From Calonectria ilicicola (lineage: Eukaryota; Ascomycota; Sordariomycetes; Hypocreales; Nectriaceae): 64,000 nucleotides of DNA. Under the pieces are notes generated by a model that did not search any database, was not told the DNA's origin, and was given only the letters and a program-made list of their open reading frames with translations. The stretch is from the NCBI GenBank assembly GCA_020809705.1, contig CP085825.1, forward strand, positions 806,001-870,000. Direction: 5' to 3'. The translations under genes were made by a program, and so were the position numbers. Shown piece after piece: positions 44,057 to 56,735 of this stretch (position 1 is its first letter; each line of letters starts with the position of its first letter).

Positions 44057-45273
44057 TGCGACGAGGAGTAAAGGAAGTGTCGAGCGTCTTTTTTCGGGGC
44101 AAAGGGCGAGGAGGAACCGAAATGAGGGCGGCGACACGAAGTGGACAGGAATTCGTTCGTACTGTAGGGCGATGGCGACTTTGAAGCGGGTTGCGCTCAA
44201 AAAGAAACAGAATCTCCGTCGAGCCGGGGAAGTATCGGGAGTTTGAGGACGACTAGACGCGTGCAGATGCCGAGTGACGGAAGACGGGAACAAGTGGGGG
44301 AGGGGCAGCAGTCCAATGGCGATGGCGGGGTAAGAAAACTTGGGGCTCGGTGGGCTACGTAATAGCGCTTAGCGATGGCTAACTGCGCAACTCGTCATTT
44401 TGAGTGCGCCATTACTTATAGCGCTCATACATGTATCAACCAAGAACAATATCTGGATTGATAGCAATTACTAAGAGTTAAAAAATTCCCATTAATAATT
44501 CACCAGGATAGAAGCCGTTCTCATGTTGGTTTGGTTTCTTCTGCCCCACCAACAATGCAGCACGACTTTGCATCCTCAAAAAAGAAAATTAAAAAAAGAA
44601 TAATAGGCTACGGATGGATCTAGTTTGTATAATCCTAGAAAACCCATTCCGTTCCGTTCTTTTTTTTCTCTTCATTTATTCAAGTCGTACAATACGATGA
44701 AAACTCGAATGCAATATCAAGCCCTTATATAGCATCCACATATCGAAACTCTAAGTTGAGATGACACGAATGCCAATTGACGCCTGGACTATCGGTCTGC
44801 TTCACTTCCCGTGTCTATTATCCAAATTGAGTAGTAACTATGTGTTCAGCTTACATTGCGTACGCCCTACCAAGAAAGATTTGAAACATTCAGGGGGGGC
44901 AGGGGCCCTTTTATGGGCCTCGGGGAAACAGGGTCCAAATCGGAACCTATATTCCGATTATTTCCATATTCGCCATTAGAGTTTGGACATAGTACGATAG
45001 ACTTCAGTTGCACAAACAGGGATATTTAGGAGGACAGATAGTATGGTGTCGCGAAATAGTAAATTGGTTTATTTTATGTCAAGACATGGCCCTGAAACGC
45101 CAGGGGCACAAAATCTATATACACATACAAGAAAGTAGGCGGGCAAAATGCGGATTGCTATTGCAGTTCCCCCTCAATACAGGACTATCCAGTTACACAT
45201 GCTGCTCACGTCACAGACGTCGAGCGGCAATCGCCAAACAGTGCTCTTTTCAGGCTTACTGAGTGGTAATCGT
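44057..45273. other. Intergenic between AA9 and QPRT
   Basis: 1.2 kb containing the QPRT promoter (GC-rich near 44060-44350) and AT-rich DNA at 44400-45200 that is probably the AA9 3' region. No gene seen. Confidence 0.4.
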
Positions 45274-46281
45274 TTAGAAGCTGCGAGCGTGGCGGCGGTG
45301 GCGGCGAGCAGAGCAGGGCTTGGAGCCACCGGTGGCAGCGGGAGCAGCGGAGCTCTGGACCTGGCTCTGCTGGGCAGCGGCGGAGGTGACAATGGTGGCA
45401 AAGGTAGGGGTGGGGGTGCTCTCGGCAGGCTGGGTAACCTGGGCAACAGGGGTGGTGGCAGCGGCAGCAGTGGAAGAGGCAGCGGCGGCAGAGGTGGCAG
45501 CAGCAGAGGTAGCGGCGGCGGAAGAAGCAGCAGGGGTGGAAGAGCCGGAACCAGAGCCAGAGCTAGAGCCAGAGCCGGACCAGACCTCAGGGCCGGGGAT
45601 GGTGTAGCTAGTGAAAGAGCCGTAGAGGTTGAAGACAATGCCGGGGTCGCTGTAGGTGTAACCAGTGTTGAAGTCGAAGTTCTCGCTGGGGGTAGCGGTG
45701 CCAGAGCCGGTGATCTCGAACTGAGCGCAAGAGGGGTAGAACTGGGCACCACGGGCAGAGTTCTGGTTGTAGGCGGCGTCGGACTCGTGGAGGGCAATGA
45801 TCTCCTGGCGGATCAGGTACTTGCCAGCCTTGAGGGAAGAGGGGATAGTGAAGGTGGCCTTGCCCTTGTTGGCAATGAGCTTGTCAACAGCCCACTCAGA
45901 GCCGTCGTAACCCTCCTCGGCAATCTTGGTCCAGATGGCACCAGTGCCGTCGGTCTCAGTGTACTCGGCAATGTAGGTGATGATGGGACCCTTGTGGGAC
46001 GAGGCAATGATGTCGTCGCCACGGTTGTCGTGGTACCACTCGTAGATGACCTCGTCACCGGCAGCAGCAGAGACGAAAGAGGCAACGGCCTTGCCACCGT
46101 TGACGTTGCACACAAGGTCGGCGCTGGTGAGGTCCTTGACGGGGCTGTTGCTATCGGGGCTTCGGATGTACTTGGATCGACCATCACCCTGGTCCTCGCC
46201 GTTGACCCAGACACCGTAGACCTGGGCGTGGGCGGAAACAGTGCTGGCCATGGCCAGAGCGGAAACGAGAGAGAAACGCAT
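45274..46281 (-). CDS. AA9 lytic polysaccharide monooxygenase
   Basis: Single exon, 335 residues, secreted. AA9 enzymes cut cellulose or related glucans oxidatively using one copper held by a histidine brace. The signal peptide (1-17, ending TVSA) leaves His18 as the mature N-terminus, the first copper ligand. His84 in EWYHDNRG is the second. Tyr182 in QFYPSCAQFEI is the axial residue, with His165 and Gln180 as the second-sphere pair. Cys58 and Cys185 fit the conserved disulphide. The catalytic domain ends near residue 232. A 90-residue Ser/Ala/Thr linker of low complexity follows, but no CBM1; instead the protein ends in a basic tail, CSARRHRRHARSF. The strongly biased linker is also open on the opposite strand, which has no protein logic. 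A TATATAAG lies 245 nt upstream. Confidence 0.95.
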   Translation of the reverse strand: MRFSLVSALAMASTVSAHAQVYGVWVNGEDQGDGRSKYIRSPDSNSPVKDLTSADLVCNVNGGKAVASFVSAAAGDEVIYEWYHDNRGDDIIASSHKGPIITYIAEYTETDGTGAIWTKIAEEGYDGSEWAVDKLIANKGKATFTIPSSLKAGKYLIRQEIIALHESDAAYNQNSARGAQFYPSCAQFEITGSGTATPSENFDFNTGYTYSDPGIVFNLYGSFTSYTIPGPEVWSGSGSSSGSGSGSSTPAASSAAATSAAATSAAAASSTAAAATTPVAQVTQPAESTPTPTFATIVTSAAAQQSQVQSSAAPAATGGSKPCSARRHRRHARSF

Positions 46282-49200
46282 CTTGATGGATGGGAGGTTT
46301 TGAGCCTTGGGGTTTCTTGTTATTTGATTTGGTGGGTTTTTGTAAAAGGACTGGAAGAAGCAACGGTCTCTAGGATCTGCTTCAAGCGGGTAGTAGAGAA
46401 TGAAGGGTTGGCACAGCCAATTGAAAGAAAGTGAAAGAAGAGAGAGAAAACAACGAACACCAAATGGTTTGCAGTGACAAGTGTGAAGAGAGAGAGAGGA
46501 GGATAGAGCAAGAGAGAGAGGCAGACTTATATATCACGCTGCTTGCCTCCCTGGACGGGGGGCCAGAGAAGGACTGCCATGTCAACTCGGGTTAAGCATA
46601 CTTACTTACCCATAGCCCCATCTCGGTTGCGCCAGCAGACCCGTGAAGACGGAAATGACAGACGACATGCAGCTACCTGCAAGACCGCACAAGGCGAGAT
46701 GATTTTTCGGTCATGGAAGCGGTGCCAAGAACATCCTCTGACATGTAGTGTTGGGGATCTGGCTAGGGCGGGGCCTGACAGGGCCCATCTAGTCTGTACT
46801 TGCATCTTCCTTAGGGGACGGAGACGGGGCCGTGTAAGCGAACACTCTGTTCTGCAGCCCGTGGCGCCGTGAGTGGCCAGCCCAGGGCGCCTCGGTGCAG
46901 CATACCGAGAGGGATCAAGGGCGCCTACGATGCGAGCGGTAGGCCATTCCCCTCTGGGGCCCCTAGACCGCACGATGGCCCCGGCTGGTGCAGCTGGGAA
47001 GCTGTGGGACTGCTGCCCGCTAGGCCCCGGTCCGGCCACAGACGTGATAGACGGAAAAATGGAAAATTGAAACTCGGCCGTGAGCTGGACGACTGGGGAA
47101 TCTAGCCGCACGCCAGCGCTTGGTTTGAGCCTCACAGGGAACCGCTAAACTGGCCCCCCTCCCATTGGGTCGCTGCGAGCCGCTGAAACCAGGCCCTCCT
47201 GATCGCTGCAACCCTCCAGGTCCCTTCAATCCTGGCACAATCACGCACTTGTTGCCTCTTGGAAATCTAGCGCCGGAGCTGCTGGGTGAGCTGTGGCCAA
47301 CGGCCAAGAGTCATCCCCACTGCGCTGCCCTGGACCATGTCGCCTTCAACCAACTTCGTCCATGGCATATGTCTGTACCTGACGTGTAGCGCAGCCCCGC
47401 CGAGCATCCCCCTGAGATGATGCTCCTCCTCGTTCGTCTACACAACGACCTGCCCAATCCCAGGTCTCGCCGCCCGTTTGACCTTTGCTTTGTTCTGGGT
47501 TGGGCTCACTCCCGCAGCTCGCACCTGAAACGACGCCAATGTCGTCCGATATTGAGTGAACATGAGGTTTCCATGACGAGCTTCACCGCAAACCGAGAGG
47601 ACGCCGTGAAACGCCGTGGTCTGATAGACGGGAAATCGAGATAGTCGGAGGGAAGCATGAACCAGCTGCCGAAATCTCTCGGCATGAATACGATGAAATC
47701 TTGGTTTGAATTTTTTTTCAATGCCAGAGGGGCGGAGAGAACAACCAACAGTGAGGCGAATGACCTGCCAAACTTGAAGGCTTGCAAATCTCTCGACACC
47801 AATCCCAGACCCTGTTTTGCCACCGGCAACCTCTCTTAATCCAGTAAATCCTTTCATTCTGTAACACGGCCGGGCTTATTTCCTCCGCTTGTTGCTGGCC
47901 ATGGAAAGGCTACATTTCTAGAATCGTCCAGGCCAATTCCCAGCAGATACGCGTACGCAATCTTCTCACAGTTCTAATGGATGGGATTGCCCGTGCATCC
48001 GCGAGGTTACTTTCATACGACTCTGAAGGTCCCATTTTGCACCCAAATAGAGGAGACCAAACTATGATTTTGTTTGAGAGGTTTCAAAAATCTCACCATG
48101 ATCGACTGATTTGCGTGCGATTGAAGAACGAAACCATTGCTACTTTTTCATCCCAAGATTCTGACCATTGATGCCGTTGTTTTGAGTCAATCGTTATGCT
48201 TAGTAGTCTTTAGCTTGATGGTTAAGCTTGCGCGTTCAACAGGAAGCGCATCCGTTAAGGTTATTTTGCCTTTGACTGTGCAAGGGCGATCACCATTGGC
48301 GCGACTTTGTCTCCGTCGACCAGGATGTGTATTAGGGGTGATGCTGGCTGAAACAGGGGGGGCAAAAGTACACCACCGGAATCCTGCCAGGGAGGGGGGG
48401 AGAGGACGGGGAAGGACGAGACGAATTATCTCATGCGCGAAGAAAATGACCATTAAAAGAAAAAATGACGAAATCAGGTCGCGCTGTCAATGGGGGCGCT
48501 TCCCGCGATTCTGGTTTCGATATTTGGATCAGCGTATACCGTACTTTTTCAAGTTTCAATGGAAATGGGGAAGTTTGGGTGGAATCACTCCAATTCTGGT
48601 GGGCCGGGTAATCTTTGAAATTCATGCAAAAATCCCCCATACATAGTAACTGTAGAGAAGATCACGACATTTGACAAAGATTCATTTCCGGCAATACGTT
48701 CGCAGGTCTAAACTCAACTGGTGCAGACCACAGCGGATTTCAATTCCGATGTGGTGTAAACGGGGGAGAAAGTTTACGGCGCAGGCACAGGATTGAGAAA
48801 TTGGGATTCATGTAGCAGTGCCATCCTGTCCCTAATGGCAAGGACTAATCGTGAATATCTCAAATGAATGGCTTGCTGGGTGAAAGTCTATGCATTTTAT
48901 CTCTTGCCCACACCCAAATCGAACTACGAGCTCAGCAATTTAGATAGCAGAATCACATTGTATCATCTATATTTATACACTCCACCTCCACTTCCAATCA
49001 TGGAAAAGCCATGAATCAGAAGGGCTAAGGATGCTGGGAATGGATGTGTCATGTGCTCGGAATTGTTTGCCGAGGAGAACCCAGCAAGTCACCAGCGACC
49101 CACAGGACTACTCGTGAAGAAGAGCTAGAGGGAAGTCCCGGAGAAGAGGGCGGTTAAACTCATAATGTCGAAGCCCCTAGCTGTGCCCCCTATTGCTATT

Positions 49201-51053
49201 CTATTGCTCCACTCCGGTTTCTTCACTGTTGACCAACTGGCCTACAGCAAGACTCCAGTTTCGCCGAACCAGCACTCCACCCTATTCGACTAAAGTTTCC
49301 TTGTTGGACCAATTACGACATACTCCTAAACAGGATAGATATTTTAGAATAGAAGGACTTTCCTGAAACAGATTTGCCAGCTAGGTTCAATGCATAATAC
49401 ACTGTGTAACCTCGGGCAAGGTCCCGAGAGCTTGTGCTCCACACACGTACAAGCATAGTTGTGCGCAAGAACCTATTGCACTGTATGTCAATACCTTAAC
49501 ATCATAAAAAGATTAATGCTATCTTGGTATCATATTCTGCGGTGAAGAATAAATACTGCATATTTCATAATGTAGTTCAAGTGATTGGTTGCTTATTGGA
49601 TTAAACACTAGAGGACTTGGACCATGATTAGGATGGTTTATCTCATCATCTCTACTACAATTCAAAGACCCCAAAGCAATAATTTCATTTATACCAGCTC
49701 TCGAGGAGAAAAAAAACACTGGAGGTTTATTTTTTTTTGTTTTTAATTATCGAAATGCTTTCTCAAAATTTGTCCAGAGAACTGCTCAATTACGGTTGCG
49801 GAGAGGGTATGAAATTAAGTAAATACCCTACACCTCAAGGGAAACCTAGACTGTCGCACAAGTGAGAAGAATCCGCCTCTAAACCGACCTTTTCCTCAAT
49901 GCGATCTAAGGATTTATTGTTTTGTTACGAAATGTGCTAATGAGACATTCGTGGAGACGAATTGTATCGCAACAAATGGTTCGGTGGGATGGAAGGGATT
50001 GGAGTATACATGCAAATGAGGCGACTGCCAATTACACTCCTCTCGAGCCTAGCCTTGGCTACCCAACGAACAAACGATCATCAAAAGAACCGACCTAAGA
50101 AAACATATGTCAACTGAAACGGCCAAGAACAAGTGTAAAGAAGAAGATAATCTGTCAATGGCGGGGTGCAAGGGTTGAGTTGAGTTTGGCGTGGGGTCTG
50201 AGCTTTGGGTGGAAGTCTAAAGGTAAAAAATGACGGATTAAAAACGTGCTTCTGGGGAAGTTCGGCTGAGCTTAAATTTATCCTAAACTATGATTTATTT
50301 CGCGCCAATGAAGATGATTAATGTCCGAGCATTTTCCTTGGAGTGTCGGGACGGACATCGGGGTGTCTTGTGCTCCGCGTATTGGTTTACCCGTGTTTAA
50401 CAGGTTCCTCTCGGAGCGAATACGACTGCAGAATGATAATTGAGGATAAATCACATTAATTCACGAATTTAGATATTAACTGATATTTAGCCATAATATG
50501 CGGAAAACTACCGCACACACGGGAATTGTGGCGTTGGCTAGGGATGGTGTTGCTGCTTTCATCCCTGCATCTGCATCGCATATGTCCCTCTGTAAGGCAC
50601 CAGGGCCACCCTAAAGAATTGTGCAGATTTCGGAATGTTAGCGTTGTATGGAGCATATAATTGACCAACAATATGATGTTCCCCTCACATCTACAGCAAG
50701 TGCGGAGTGATCCCGAGAGGTCTGTCTCGGCTGCTCCACACTTCGGCGTCAGACAGTCGCAACAAGTCTCCCGCATTGGCCCAAGTCCACGGGACTGTGC
50801 TGGCGATGGTGGAGATGGCATGCACACTGCCCATCCAGAGATTTTCTTTACCTCTGGGCCATCATACTATACGTACTAAAGCATGCAGTAATCATTCAGC
50901 CTGAAGGTATTTTTGCCAAGCATTGGCCAGCGTGCATGCAAGTCGTGGTGAAATGGAGGTATTTTTTCTTTTCACCAGACCGCCATCTTGACCTCGCCAA
51001 AACTCGTGTAGTATCCAGATTTCTCGTTCTCTAAAATTGCAGTCTTTATCGAA
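46282..51053. other. 4.8 kb gene-poor region between AA9 and tyrosinase
   Basis: GC-rich up to about 48400 (AA9 promoter side), AT-rich from about 48650 to 50650. The longest frames (46602-47135 minus, 48137-48646 plus) lack motifs. No transposon remnant or RNA gene was recognised. The last 100 bases before 51054 form the tyrosinase leader; no clear TATA box was found. Confidence 0.4.
46526..46533 (-). promoter_or_regulatory. TATA box of the AA9 gene
   Basis: TATATAAG on the minus strand, 245 nt upstream of the AA9 ATG. It is followed in the transcript direction by CT-repeat tracts (GA-rich on the plus strand, about 46436-46520), typical of strongly expressed fungal leaders. Confidence 0.55.
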
Positions 51054-52593
51054 ATGCAGATTCTGTCCCTTGCTTGTTCGGCTCTGCTGGCAACGGTGGC
51101 GCTAGCCATTCCAGCGCAAAAACCCCAAGGCGATGTAACCGATGCGGCGACTCAAGTCTCTCAATTGACAGACAGGATCAAGGCCGATGTTCTCCACACT
51201 CTTGACGAGCGCGATAAAGACCTTCGTAAATGCGGAGAATTGTCCAACTGTACATCAAAGAATGTTGTCTTTCGCCGAGAGTAGTATGTTAGGGCACTAC
51301 CAAATTGAGGCTGAACGTTGTTCTAATAACAGGCTTAGCGGCTCACTCTCAAAACACGAGCGACTTGAATATGTAAACGCTGTGAAATGTCTCCAAAATT
51401 TACCTCCGAGGACCCCGAAGAACGTTTCTGTGGGAGCCCAGTCTCGAGTTGGGTCTTGTGCCTCCTACTAGTGAGACTTTGCTAATCCTGCGCCAAGTTT
51501 GACGACTTTGTCGTGACACACATTCAGCAAACCCTGACTATTCACTACACAGGCAATTTTATGCCTTGGCACCGATGGTTTGTGCACGTGTATGAGAAGG
51601 CTCTCAGGGACGAATGCGGGTATAACGGATATCAGCCGGTAATTATTCGCCATTCAACTGATGCTTTTAGATCTCTGCTCATTTTTATTATTAGTACTGG
51701 GATTGGCCAAAGTATGCTTCTGCACCAGAAAAGTCGCCCATTTTCAACGGCGACCCTTACAGTCTGGGAGGTAATGGAGAATACGTCGAGCATGATGGTC
51801 CTGTCATCTCACCGCCTGATGGAGTTGGCGGTGGCGATATTCAGTTGCCCGCCGGCGTTGGGGGAGGATATGTTGTTAAAGGACCTTTTGCTAACATGAC
51901 TATTAATCTTGGTCCCGTTGGTGGCCTTCAGGGGACAGATCCTGGCCCAGATGGCGGTCTCGGCTACAACCCTCGCAAGCTGAAGCGAGATGTTGGCCCA
52001 GCAATGAACCAGAGATATGCAAACTACACAACGGTATTGAGTAAGTACTCTCAAATTGTCTCTACATTATGCGTAGTTGACTGGCGACAGATCTCTTGTT
52101 GAAGCCAAACATTTCCGAGTATAGACTGTTGTCTGAAGGGGTTCCTTATACGGTCGAAATCGGCCCCCACGGTGGTATCCATTACACAATCAGGTACAAA
52201 TATCCCGAGCCAGATCTTAAATTGGAGCCTCAGCACTAAAAATAACTAGTGGTGACCCCGGCGCTGACTTGTTTACATCTCCCGGAGATCCCGCGTTCTG
52301 GGTGCATCACGGGATGATGGACCGAATGTGGACATTGTGGTACGTATCAGATGTCTGCGTCCGTGTGTACATAAGGTTTCTGACTTGGGCTGGGAAGGCA
52401 AGCGATCGACCCGGAGAAGCGCCACCTCGAGCTAAATGGCGGTGACTATGGCCACATCACCTGGGCCAACAGCCCAGCGTCGAGAAGGACGCAGTTGGAT
52501 GATGTTATTGACATGGGATACGCTGGCCCGTCCACCACGATTGGGAAGGTTATGGATACACTATCGGGGCCTTTTTGCTACTTCTATCTTTAG
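51054..52593 (+). CDS. Secreted short tyrosinase
   Basis: Seven exons: 51054-51283, 51339-51447, 51498-51638, 51695-52040, 52091-52193, 52250-52339 and 52398-52593, 404 residues. The six introns (50-58 nt) all close the frame. It oxidises monophenols and o-diphenols to quinones at a type-3 dinuclear copper site. A signal peptide is visible (1-18, ...LATVALA). CuA ligands are the His of VTHIQQ, the His of TIHYTG and the His of PWHRW. CuB ligands are the two His of PHGGIHYTI and the His of FWVHHGMMDRMW, so all six are present. The GDPAFWVHH and TIGKVMDTLSGPFCYFY end match short secreted tyrosinases without the long C-terminal shielding domain. The donor of intron 2 is GTTGGG (weak); others are GTATGT, GTAATT, GTAAGT, GTACAA and GTACGT. 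The gene looks intact despite many stops in unspliced reading. Confidence 0.9.
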
Positions 52594-55500
52594 GAAGGAG
52601 ATAAGGGGCTTGCCATGAGACACAGGCGAGCAGATACCCTATGTTGTTGTGCTCCGAGCACGTAAACTGAATAGAGCGATCGCATCACGAGACCTTCATT
52701 TTAATATAGAGATCGAGTTTGTAGCCAGCGAAGGATTTGGGAATGGGTGGGTGACACATGCTAAAGGATCTGAGAAAAGGGGCAAGGCAGTGTGCCGCTT
52801 GCCTCGGCACCTATCAGGGACCGAGTCCCCCAACCCACAGACAACGGCAAATTTTAAATAAAATTCTAGCCAATAAAATAGAGAGCACGATGCCCAACAA
52901 AAAGAGGTAAGAGGCAGAAGAGGCGGGCTGAGTGTGCGCAGTCGATTACCCCAAACGGGGCACGAGTGCGAACTCACGATTAATATGTAAGAGTTACATC
53001 ATCCGAGCATCACTAGAGCCTAAAGTAAATCCTCCTAGCTCCCACCCTTTCCCCAGACCCGACCCCTTCCGGGGTGACGTCGGGTGAAGTCGAACGGGGG
53101 CCGACCCGAGACGGCGCCGTTGCCATATGTTCCGGTCCTCACCCCACTAGACTCCGAGTGGATGGCGACACACACATTTTAGCCAACCGGGAGCATGGAC
53201 ACCAGCATTTCAAAAGGTTTCGGCTCGGTATCCCGCGTTATCCCGACCCTTACGTCACGGGGAGCGAGGATGAATCCGACATGTCACGTTCCACAGGGTG
53301 GTGGCCGCAGCTATGAGACCAGCCATTCGTCGTTGTTGGTGTAACCACATATTTTCAACCCCGGGATCCTGATCACCGTAGTTCATGAGGCGCTGGCGAA
53401 TCAAGACGCATGCTAACGATGAGTTTGGAAGGTTGGGCCTTTTAGTCGAAACTCTACTTGCATTTTACCCAAGGATCCCTGGCTCCCACTCTGGACGGCT
53501 TCAACGTCCTCAGAAGACCTAGACTTGAGAGATCTTGAGGCTTGGACATTGTGGGAATTCCTGCTGATGCTAATCATGCAGTATCCAATCGCCGATGCAC
53601 TTTGAAACTTAGCCCTGGACTTAGTGACAACACCGGATCTGAGTCAATGCACAGGGCACATCTAGAACGCAAATGGAAGCGCCCGAGTTTTCCCCGCCTT
53701 TTTACTATTGTTTTTATATTCAATTTAGGCATCTCTCGGGCGATAAGGATGGCTTCTAGTAGATGCTTAGTTGTTGTTCTCAAGCCCCATGCCGCGCTTA
53801 AAAGTGAAGCGGGAAAAGTGAGGCGAACGGGAAACGGAAAACGGAATCTGACTCGCCAGCGTGACGCGTAGGTTTACCTCTCACCATCTCCATTATGCCC
53901 CATATGTGCCTGTCTTTAACCCCGGTCTTGCAGTAGTGACTGCAAGTCTCACGTGGTTGCAGTGCCGCCGATGTGGCTCTAGGGGCACTGGGGAAAGGGG
54001 GCAGTGCCCCGAACAACGACCCCAAGCGATCGGTGCTAACCTGTACAGCTTAGCAAATCAGATTTTCAAGTCTCTCGGCTAATATCATAATCACACCTTA
54101 CTCGTTTGCGTCCAGGGTTCCTTCTTGGCTCATTCAAGCGGCGTATCACATATCACTTACATGTCATTACCCGCAGGAACTGAGCCATCACCCACTTCCG
54201 CTGTCGCAGAGACAGTATCCGCCACTAAGAACGGTATCACATATTTATTTGCATGTGCATGGTATGATGTGGGTTCTAAGAGTGGCCCATAGCCAATGTC
54301 ACGGACGTTTGTCCCATGTGGTTTGATGTGTCAACCCCGGATGCTGCCATCCAACCAAATTTCAGATGCCAACTACATGCCACGAAATGACTTCAATTTC
54401 AATCTCCAACGGTTTTTTTTTTTCAACTCCCAACGCACCTGCAAAGGAAGATTCGCGAATGAACGTCATTTAGAACTGGCGGTGAAGAATGCAAGCCGTT
54501 GATTGCTGGGCATTGTCAGCCGCAGGTGCTCTAGCAGTCGAACTTTTTTCAACTACGCCACCCACTCGCCGCGAGTGCTTCAAGTCCAGGGTTCTAGAGC
54601 TAAAGATCTATTCTGTTCTGGGATTGGGTCGAAATAGGGCCTCAGGGCGCGCACGCATGTGATTTCTAGAACCCCGGCCAGTGACATCAGACAGCACCTC
54701 ATCGACGTGGAAACTCGGTCTGGGGGTGGATATGAGACTCATTCTGATATCCTGGCGCTGGAAAAAAAGTGCATCTCCCTCAGCTGAGAGGCGTCGGAAA
54801 AGGAAAAGTTCTTTAAATAAATACAGCGGGCCATTGCATGAAAATAATACGCAAGAAATCAGCTCTCGTACCTGGCGCCATACAAGTCAGAAAATGTCAA
54901 TCATAGCGGGGAAGAAAGGCAGAAGAAGGATGGAAGTAAGCAGTAATGTGGTCGGCTTCGGCATGTCGATTTGACAATCCCAACGGTGCAAAGGGACTGG
55001 GCTCCAACCCGAGCCTAGCCTTGGCGGGGCGTCAGCTTCGCACAGGGGACACTGTCAACGATTCAGCCACGTTGCTCACAACGTTTTGTTCCTAATTTTT
55101 ATCAGAGCCTTGAGCTTTTGCGACGCGGCCCCCAAAATGCCGTGGCCCCCATTGGATGAACACGAGGTATCCGGCATCGCCGCTGCAGTGCAAACGCAAC
55201 TCTTAAAATGTGACCTATTCCGAGAAGATAATCCAGCCATTGACCTCACATCTAAGTGCAGCAATCGATCTTTTGTCTCGGGTCCCCTGGTCGCCTTTTC
55301 ATGGTTGGGCTTTACAGAAAGTCCCGTGGCCGAATTGCAGTTTGTGCACTGCCATCGTCTCCAAAAGATGGTGTGGAGGTTGCGCCGTGACGTGCGATAC
55401 GACGATCAACCCATACCCCCCTTCACACTGAGGGTGCCCTCAATGGTTTCAATTGGAGCCGAGAGTGGGCACGTTGACTGAGACATCGAGAGCTGATCGA

Positions 55501-56371
55501 ACGCTTCCAACAGCCGGCTCTCCAGCATCACGATGACGACCGGTGAAGATCAGAAAGCATCAAGACCAAACTTTGTCGTTATTCCCATGCCGGGGCGGTC
55601 AGGCAGAACGACACGTCCAGACGGGCCTCAAAATTTTTTTCCTGGACGGGGGGTCTCTTTGCTTTGCGCCACAGCCCGAGTCTATCCTGTCGCAGCGAGA
55701 TGTCATGTAGATCTGGCCCCCATAGTGGAAGCTCAGGAGGTTAATGTTGTTGCCTGTCTCTTGGCCGTCTCACCGGTTAGTTAGCAATTTTAGAGGTCTC
55801 TGTTTCGGCCTCTCGAAGGGAGGCTTCAAGCAGCCTCGTCTCCATCCCTGGGCAGTCATGCATCACATGGCTGCTTCCTCCGACACAGCAGCCCATCATG
55901 TCGAAGCTCAGGGGGTAGGACCCAGGCTGTACAGCCTGTTCCGGCCACTGCGAGACACGTCTACACGCTTCCCGCCGGCTCCACGTAGGCTGTCGGTGTC
56001 GATATTGGGGCATTGCTAGATACCAGAGCCTCGAGATACTGGCCGTTTGGGGAGTGATTGAGACACATTGACCTGCCCTCAGACAATGCATCTAGAAACG
56101 CCACGCCGATAGATTGAGCCCCCAACTGTACGGCCCCTGATGTACGAGTAGTGTTGGCCTTGTTATTCCCAGATCGTACAAGACCGGTGAAGCCCAAGAA
56201 TATTCGAAGCCAGCAGAGTAGTGGTTATCGGATCCTTCGATTGAGCCGCACCTCTGACGCAGTATATATGAAGGCCCCCCCTACCTGCCCACGTTTCAAG
56301 CTCTCGCCTTGATCGCCATCATCCCCCAGCACCGAAAACACCGTGTGACATACGCATTTACTAGGCACGCC
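52594..56371. other. 3.8 kb region without a supported gene
   Basis: Mixed composition. A plus frame from ATG 55137 to 55481 (114 codons) is the best candidate but has no motif and no promoter signal. A T-run lies at 54414-54423. The last 110 bases include the TATA element of the next gene. Confidence 0.4.
56263..56269 (+). promoter_or_regulatory. TATA box of the small gene at 56372
   Basis: TATATAT about 105 nt upstream of the ATG, followed by a C-rich and pyrimidine-rich leader. Confidence 0.55.
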
Positions 56372-56735
56372 ATGTCTTCAAACGCTCCTGCCAGGGACCG
56401 TTTGTCCCCAACTTCTCAGGTACCATCCCTTGCGCCTCAGCAGGGGAGTAGACAATCTAGGTGCGTTTCGCAAATACCGGTGCCATCGCATGGGTCCTAA
56501 TTGGCAGCTCTGCAGCGGCACAAAAGACGGACGCCAGTCAAACCAAGAAGCATCTCGGGGTGGCGTTCGATTAGCAATGCCGCCAATGCCCAGTACCTCG
56601 CCCCGACTTTTTGAGTGGCTCTTTGACCCAGAAAGGCCTAGGGAATATTTTCACCCGCCGCTCTCAACCCAGAATAACCACCCTACTCCCAGCGTAACCC
56701 CCGCTAGCAGCCAGAGGGCTTCTGAAGCTCACTAG
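56372..56735 (+). CDS. Small Pro/Ser-rich hypothetical protein
   Basis: Two exons, 56372-56460 and 56516-56735. The 55-nt intron has a good donor (TCTAG|GTGCGT), a CCTAAT branch and acceptor CTCTGCAG. 102 residues. I do not recognise the family. The N-terminus is disordered (MSSNAPARDRLSPTSQ); the middle has one hydrophobic island, SPRLFEWLFDPERPREYFHP, followed by a Thr/Pro/Ser tail ending SSQRASEAH. The TATA box at 105 nt supports transcription. Behind the stop, another frame (56810-57000) also looks coding (LAEEQSPRPEGEFDEVHAP and on to SRHQLPEPSKSGK), so this may be the front half of a longer, now broken gene. Confidence 0.5.

Noticed and set aside
43298..44246. Two long plus-strand frames (236 and 259 codons) opposite the QPRT gene
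   Set aside because: They are antisense shadows of the QPRT exon, which has complete motifs.
45148..46434. 428-codon plus-strand frame of Gly/Ser/Val-rich sequence opposite the AA9 gene
   Set aside because: It is the antisense of the AA9 coding sequence, kept open by the biased Ser/Ala linker codons. The minus strand carries all AA9 motifs.
55137..55481. 114-codon plus frame starting MPWPPLDEHE
   Set aside because: Complete with ATG and partly protein-like, but no promoter, intron or family support; too weak to call.
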